Positions 51,031 through 55,943 of a DNA stretch of 55,943 bases are shown in pieces. The DNA comes from CAYFUT01 sp964346395. GTDB taxonomy: Bacteria; Bacillota; Halanaerobiia; Halobacteroidales; Halobacteroidaceae. The DNA lies in assembly GCA_964346395.1 (NCBI GenBank), contig CAYFUT010000012.1, positions 1 through 55,943 of the forward strand, given 5' to 3'. Every line of letters begins with the position of its first letter. The first letter of the stretch is position 1. The position numbers and the translations under genes were made by a program. The notes beneath the pieces were generated by a model. It was not told the DNA's origin. It ran no database searches and saw nothing but the letters and a program-made list of their open reading frames with translations.

Positions 51031-53409
51031 TTATTCAGAAATTGGTAATTTAAAGATTCCAGTTAATTTTTTATCTTCTGCAAGCTGCGCGTACATACCG
51101 CCCAGTCGTTTTGTTTCTGTAATCGAAGCAACTTCTTTTTTAATCAATTGATCATCTTCGGTAATAAAAACGATTTTATTGTCCGGAGAAGCAGGCAGAA
51201 TATTTAACAACTGGTAGTCAGTATTGCTCATTGTTTTCAATCCTCTGCCGTTTCTGGTCTGTAGTTTATACTGTTCTAGCGGACTTGCTTTGCCGCGTCC
51301 AGTGTCGGTAAAGGCTAAGATTAATTCTGCTTCAGTAGTAGGGTAGAAACTGATCACTGTATCGTTATCTTTTAAGTCAATTCCTACTCGTCCTTTAGTA
51401 TTACGACCGGTAGGACTGACTTCTTCTTCCTGGAAGTGGATTATATAACCTTCTTTAGTAGCGAGCATTAAGTTTTGGTTTCCATCAGTTGCTTTAACAG
51501 CAACTACTTCATCCTCCGGATTGAGTTTAATTGCTTTTAGCGAGGAAACATTTGTTTTATATTCTTTTCCTTTTGTCTTCTTTACTTGTCCCTGTTTGGT
51601 GGCAATAGTGATGTATTCATCCTCAAGTTCCTCGTTAAGGAGCAGAACATCAACTATTTCTTCATCGTATGGAATTTTTAAAAATTCCTCTAAAGAGTCG
51701 CCAGTGGACAGCCCGTGGTGTTCAGGAATTTGATGAACAGTTAAGAGATGAACTTGACCGGTTTGAGTGAAAAATAATAATTTGTCATGGCTACGGCCGC
51801 TGAGAACATGAGTAATAAAGTCATTTTTACTGGCACGAATATTCGCTTTTTCATCAGTACGTTTGATATTATTCTGATCAGAAAATGAAATGACAGCTTT
51901 TTTATCTTTAATTAAATCCTGCTTGTCTAATTTAGCTTGTGATTCATCCGGGATAATTTCACTTTGGCGCTGGTCCTCATATTCTTCTTGGATTTCGATT
52001 AATTCTTCTTTGATTAGTTCCTTTAATTTTTTTTCTTTGGCTAAGATTTCTTGATAATAATTAATTTTTTCTTTTATTTCCTTTAATTCCGTTTCTAGCT
52101 TTTCAATTTCCAGTCCTACTAACCGCTGTAATTTCATATTTAGAATAGCTTTTGCTTGTCGTTTAGTTACTTCTAGTTTGCGCTGTAAATTGCGGGTTGC
52201 TTTTTGGCGTGATTTTGATTGGCGGATAATAGAAATTACTTCCTCCAAATTATCGATTGCTTTTTTAAGGCCGATGAGAATATGTTTGCGATCCTGGGCT
52301 TCTTCAAGTTTATGTTTAGTCCGCCGGCTGACGACTTCCTTTCTAAAGTCAATAAAATGCTGTAAAATAGTTTTAAGGTCCATTACCTCCGGCTGTTGGT
52401 CAATCAAGGCTAACATGTTAATTCTAACGTTTGATTGGAGGGAGGTATATTTGTATAATCGATTAAGGATGATGTCGGGATCTGCTTTTCGTTTTAAATC
52501 GAGTACGATACGTAATCCTTCCCGATCAGATTCATCACGAACATCATTGACGTTTTTGATTTTGTTTTCCTTGACTGTATCAGCAATTTCTTCAATTAGT
52601 TTACTTTTGTTTAGTTGATAGGGAATTTCTGTAATTACAATTTTCTTGGTTCCCTGGCTGCCGCTTTCAATTTTACTTTTGCCCCGGAGAGTAATTTTTC
52701 CTTTTCCGGTTTTATAAGCTTTTTTGATGCTGTCATTACCGATTATTTGGCCGCCAGTGGGGAAGTCAGGACCGGGGATTGCTTCCATAAGTTGATCTAA
52801 ATTGATGTCTGGATTGTCTAAAACTTTTATTAGTCCGTTAATAACTTCTTTTAAATTGTGAGGCGGGATGTTGGTACTCATCCCTACTGCAATACCGCTA
52901 GAACCGTTGACTAATAAATTGGGAATCCGGGTAGGTAAGACTGTTGGTTCTTCCAGCGATCCGTCAAAGTTATCTACAAAATCAACTGTGTTTTGTTCGA
53001 TATCTTTTAGCATCTGCAGAGAAATAGGAGCTAACCGAGCTTCTGTATATCGCATAGCTGCTGCACTATCGCCGTCAATAGAGCCGAAATTACCGTGACC
53101 GTCGATTAGTTTATAGCGTTGACTGAACTCCTGAGCCATGCGGACCATGGCGTCATAAACGGCTCTATCGCCGTGTGGATGATATTTACCTAATACTTCT
53201 CCTACAATACGAGCAGATTTTTTATGGGGTTTGTCCGGAGTTAAACCTAACTTTTTAGTGGCATATAGAATTCGCCTGTGAACTGGTTTTAGGCCGTCCC
53301 GAACATCAGGTAGAGCTCGACCAATAATAACACTTAGTGAATAATTGAGATAAGAATTTTTCATTTTATCTTCAATGGCTACGGGACTAATTTGCTGTTC
53401 GGAATTCAT
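51031..53409 (-). CDS. Type IIA topoisomerase subunit A (GyrA/ParC)
   Basis: A 792-residue DNA-breaking subunit. Winged-helix core with catalytic Tyr121 (AAAMRYTEARL), tower and coiled-coil (~420-490), and a C-terminal beta-pinwheel. The QRDR reads HPHGDRAVYD, with Arg at the position of E. coli Ser83. I see no QRRGGKG-like GyrA box in the first blade (around KRTDEKANIRASKND), which favours topoisomerase IV ParC; the divergent partner subunit, however, looks GyrB-like. Start ATG 53409, after AAAGGAGAT; a longer frame from 53463 has no good site. Which enzyme the pair forms in vivo is undecided. Confidence 0.9.
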   Translation of the reverse strand: MNSEQQISPVAIEDKMKNSYLNYSLSVIIGRALPDVRDGLKPVHRRILYATKKLGLTPDKPHKKSARIVGEVLGKYHPHGDRAVYDAMVRMAQEFSQRYKLIDGHGNFGSIDGDSAAAMRYTEARLAPISLQMLKDIEQNTVDFVDNFDGSLEEPTVLPTRIPNLLVNGSSGIAVGMSTNIPPHNLKEVINGLIKVLDNPDINLDQLMEAIPGPDFPTGGQIIGNDSIKKAYKTGKGKITLRGKSKIESGSQGTKKIVITEIPYQLNKSKLIEEIADTVKENKIKNVNDVRDESDREGLRIVLDLKRKADPDIILNRLYKYTSLQSNVRINMLALIDQQPEVMDLKTILQHFIDFRKEVVSRRTKHKLEEAQDRKHILIGLKKAIDNLEEVISIIRQSKSRQKATRNLQRKLEVTKRQAKAILNMKLQRLVGLEIEKLETELKEIKEKINYYQEILAKEKKLKELIKEELIEIQEEYEDQRQSEIIPDESQAKLDKQDLIKDKKAVISFSDQNNIKRTDEKANIRASKNDFITHVLSGRSHDKLLFFTQTGQVHLLTVHQIPEHHGLSTGDSLEEFLKIPYDEEIVDVLLLNEELEDEYITIATKQGQVKKTKGKEYKTNVSSLKAIKLNPEDEVVAVKATDGNQNLMLATKEGYIIHFQEEEVSPTGRNTKGRVGIDLKDNDTVISFYPTTEAELILAFTDTGRGKASPLEQYKLQTRNGRGLKTMSNTDYQLLNILPASPDNKIVFITEDDQLIKKEVASITETKRLGGMYAQLAEDKKLTGIFKLPISE

Positions 53410-53541
53410 TTTTATCTCCTTTCTGTAGTAACATATTAATTTAACCATTATTATATTTTCCATTTAGAAATGATTTATCCTTTTTTATGTTGCTGTTTTT
53501 CTCTAAATTAATTTTTTCCAATTCAATTGTCTATAGACATC

Positions 53542-53766
53542 CAACTCTAGAGTGAAGTTATTAACCAACCGTGTGGGAGGGTATTTTACCTTCAATAAAA
53601 CTTTTTTGTTTATTCCATGCGAGGTAAGCTGAAATAAAAAAGTTTTTTTGCCCAATTTCAGCTTGCCTCGCATTCCATAACCGCAAACAAAAAACTTTTG
53701 AAGTCAGGTGAAAATCACCTCCCACACGGTTAGGTTTTAAATAAAACAAATTGTATTTTAGAGTTG
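53542..53766. mobile_element. 225-bp foldback (MITE-like) element between topoisomerase genes
   Basis: Nested inverted repeat. Perfect 14-bp pair AACCGTGTGGGAGG (53567-53580) / CCTCCCACACGGTT (53718-53731). Further inside, two ~75-base arms align with few gaps, ending in ATGCGAGGTAAGCTGAAAT and its near-perfect inverse. Outer 8-bp ends CAACTCTA (53542-53549) / TAGAGTTG (53759-53766) also match. No transposase. A 62-codon frame on the minus strand is a by-product. It lies in the 5' leaders of both divergent genes. The rest of the 619-base interval holds a GAACCACT/AGTGGTTC hairpin (53766-53790) and TATAAT boxes at 53875 and 53972. Confidence 0.65.
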
Positions 53767-54028
53767 AACCACTATATTATCCAGTGGTTCACTAATTGCC
53801 TACGTATATAAAATCATATAGAAAACTCTGAATTTCTGCAAGTTATTTTTATAATTTAAATTTTTTCTGTGTATTATAATATCTTAAGCAGGAGGAGAAA
53901 ACTATATATAATAAGTTAGCTAGGAGACTGATTTTCAATTGAGTATTGTCAATGGTAGTTCTATATGCTATTATAATAGATGTAATATTGCTTTTACAAA
54001 AGATGGTAGAAAAAGGGGTGGAGTTGAG

Positions 54029-55939
54029 ATGGCAGTGAATAATGAATACAATGCAGAGCAGATTGAAGTACTAGAGGGATTAGAAGCTGCTCGAAAACGG
54101 CCAGGGATGTATATCGGGTCAACAGGAACTAAGGGGTTACATCACCTTGTGTGGGAAGTAGTAGATAATAGTATTGATGAATTCCTGGCTGGGCATGGAG
54201 ATAAAATTGAAGTAATTTTGCAGCCGGGAGAGGTAGTAACTGTTCGCGATTATGGTCGAGGTATCCCGGTGGATCTTCATTCAGAAAAGGGACTTCCTGC
54301 TGCTCAGTTAGTATTAACTACTCTTCATGCGGGTGGAAAATTTGATGGCAGCGGTTATAAAGTCTCCGGGGGGTTACACGGAGTGGGAGTTTCAGTTGTG
54401 AATGCTCTTTCAGAATGGCTGGAATTAGAAATATATCGGGAAGGTAATATTTACTATCAAAAATATGAACAAGGTTATCCGGCCACTGAATTTAAAAATA
54501 AAGGAAATACTCGGCAGAGAGGAACGAAAATTACTTTTAAACCGGATGCTGAAATTTTTGATGAGCTGAACTTTAAGTTTGAAGTATTGAAAAACAGATT
54601 ACAGGAATCTGCTTTTTTAAATAAAAATTTGGAAATAGTTTTACAGGATAAGCGAGGTGAAGAAGAAAAAAAGGTTCAGTATTGTTATGATGGAGGACTA
54701 GAAGCATTTATTAAACATTTAAATCGGAATAAAGATCCTTTGATTGATGATATTGTTTATATTGAGGAAGAAGTAGAAGATACTTATATAGAAGTCGCTT
54801 TTCAGTACAATAAGGGTTATAATGAGCGGATTTATAGTTTTGCCAATAATATTAATACTCACGACGGCGGTTATCATTTGACTGGATTTAAAACTGCTTT
54901 GACGAGGGCTTTTAATGATTACGGGAAAGAGAATAATTTGTTGAAAAAAAGAGACCCTAAGCTAACGGGGCGTGATTTAAGAGAAGGTTTAACGGCTATT
55001 GTTAGTGTTAAACTAACTGAACCGCAGTTTGAAGGACAGACAAAAACTAAATTAGGAAATAGCGGAATCAGGACTAAAGTAGAACAGACGGTCTATGATC
55101 ATCTGCGGGTTTATCTGGAACGAAAATCAGACTTAGCAGAAAAAGTAATCGATAAAGCCTTAAAGGCGGTTAAAGCGCGGCAGGCTTCCAAGAAGGCGCG
55201 GGAGTTGGCCCGGAAGCGGAAAGGGCCCTTAAGTAATAATTCACTGCCGGGAAAATTAGCTGACTGCAGCAGTCGCAAGCCGGAAAAGTGTGAACTTTAT
55301 TTAGTGGAAGGAGATTCGGCCGGAGGTTCGGCTAAGCAGGGTAGAAATCGGGAGTTTCAAGCGATTTTACCGTTAAAAGGTAAAATTATGAATGTAGAAC
55401 GTTACCGTTTAGATCGAATTTTAAAGAATGATGAAATAGCTTCGATAGTAACTGCGTTAGGAGCAGGAATTGGAGAAGAATTCAATTTGAAAAAATTGAG
55501 GTATCATAAACTAGTAATCATGACGGATGCTGATGTTGATGGAGCTCATATTTGTACTTTGTTATTGACTTTATTTTACCGCTATATGCCTGATTTAATT
55601 GCTAATGATCATGTTTATATTGCTAAACCTCCTTTATATAAGGTTACGTATGGGGGGCAGAGTGAATATTTATATACTAATCAGGAACTGCAGTCTTATT
55701 TAGAAGAAAAAAATAACAGCCGAGTAGGTATTCAACGGTATAAGGGATTAGGGGAAATGAATCCTAAGCAACTATGGGAAACCACAATGGATCCCGAATC
55801 ACGCAAATTAGAAAAAGTGGAGATTGAAGATGAAATTATGGCGGATGATGTTTTTAATCGATTAATGGGTTCAAAAGCAAGTTTAAGGCGGGAATTTATT
55901 ATGGAAAATGCAGATTTAGCAGACAATATCGATATATAA
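54029..55939 (+). CDS. Type IIA topoisomerase subunit B (GyrB/ParE)
   Basis: A 636-residue ATPase subunit. GHKL ATPase: EVVDNSIDEFLAGHG, DYGRGIPV, GGLHGVGVSVVNALS. Transducer domain to ~390. TOPRIM: YLVEGDSAGGSAKQGRN, MTDADVDGAHI. End YKGLGEMNPKQLWETTMDP, then a C-tail closing in ADLADNIDI. KLADCSSRKPEKCELY and ILPLKGKIMNVE are wording typical of GyrB rather than ParE. ATG 54029 after GGGGTGGAG; a longer frame from 53939 is rejected. Length equals usual Gram-positive GyrB. Complete, four bases before the window end. Confidence 0.93.
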   Translation: MAVNNEYNAEQIEVLEGLEAARKRPGMYIGSTGTKGLHHLVWEVVDNSIDEFLAGHGDKIEVILQPGEVVTVRDYGRGIPVDLHSEKGLPAAQLVLTTLHAGGKFDGSGYKVSGGLHGVGVSVVNALSEWLELEIYREGNIYYQKYEQGYPATEFKNKGNTRQRGTKITFKPDAEIFDELNFKFEVLKNRLQESAFLNKNLEIVLQDKRGEEEKKVQYCYDGGLEAFIKHLNRNKDPLIDDIVYIEEEVEDTYIEVAFQYNKGYNERIYSFANNINTHDGGYHLTGFKTALTRAFNDYGKENNLLKKRDPKLTGRDLREGLTAIVSVKLTEPQFEGQTKTKLGNSGIRTKVEQTVYDHLRVYLERKSDLAEKVIDKALKAVKARQASKKARELARKRKGPLSNNSLPGKLADCSSRKPEKCELYLVEGDSAGGSAKQGRNREFQAILPLKGKIMNVERYRLDRILKNDEIASIVTALGAGIGEEFNLKKLRYHKLVIMTDADVDGAHICTLLLTLFYRYMPDLIANDHVYIAKPPLYKVTYGGQSEYLYTNQELQSYLEEKNNSRVGIQRYKGLGEMNPKQLWETTMDPESRKLEKVEIEDEIMADDVFNRLMGSKASLRREFIMENADLADNIDI

Positions 55940-55943
55940 ATTT

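Noticed and set aside
53561..53749. A 62-codon minus-strand frame in the topoisomerase intergenic region
   Set aside because: It lies wholly within the foldback element, has no Shine-Dalgarno, and its codons mirror the inverted arms.

Overview
The window reads as an AT-rich chromosome segment from an anaerobic, spore-forming, double-membraned (diderm) Firmicute, most like the Halanaerobiales/Halobacteroidaceae. Three things support this. Sporulation and germination genes (spmA, spmB, a spoVK-like ATPase, a SleB-type hydrolase) lie beside ExbB-ExbD-TonB and an SLH-domain envelope protein, which implies an outer membrane. Strong Shine-Dalgarno sequences, GTG/TTG starts and the miaB-ricA-mutS-mutL-miaA-hfq order are Firmicute-like. 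Proteins are Glu-rich and a Na+/H+ antiporter is present, which suits a halophile. The taxon is inferred, not proven. No rRNA, tRNA or CRISPR array was seen.

Layout. 1-2049: end of a sugar ABC permease and a GH30 glycosidase. 2274-3607 (minus): peroxiredoxin and a CmpB-like membrane protein. 3916-8217: a very large duplicated acyl-CoA dehydratase activase-type protein. 8455-10478: MarR regulator with two operator palindromes, then a MATE exporter. 10660-12942 (minus): class-I glutamine amidotransferase-like hydrolase and NhaC antiporter, divergent from an M29-type aminopeptidase (13166) with overlapping -35 boxes. 14384-15069: a broken DAK2-DegV gene. 15325-27462: RNA modification, mismatch repair, sporulation and small-RNA block (miaB, ricA, mutS, mutL, miaA, two small ORFs, spoVK-like, orphan GTPase, half-size UbiA-like protein, hfq, dapF). 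27629-32033: TPR lipoprotein-like protein, DUF445 protein, IspH-S1 fusion. 32254-39710: a colinear envelope/sporulation run (spmA, spmB, PHP phosphatase, exbB, exbD, tonB, cohesin-like protein, SLH coiled-coil protein, sleB). 39842-46917: histidine operon hisZGDB-(gap)-HAF-IE without hisC. 47030-50979: cheW-cheA-cheY-cheB. 51031-55939: divergent type IIA topoisomerase A and B subunits separated by a 225-bp foldback element.

Between genes there are several dispersed repeat types: six-base-periodic TTGARN tracts, AATTGTCAATT inverted elements, GATAAAT heptamer arrays (one holding a 100-N assembly gap), a large foldback, and hairpin terminators that share sequence cores. The least-explained coding material is the TonB-cohesin-SLH cluster, the half-size UbiA-like protein and orphan GTPase upstream of hfq, and the ten-cysteine small protein after miaA.
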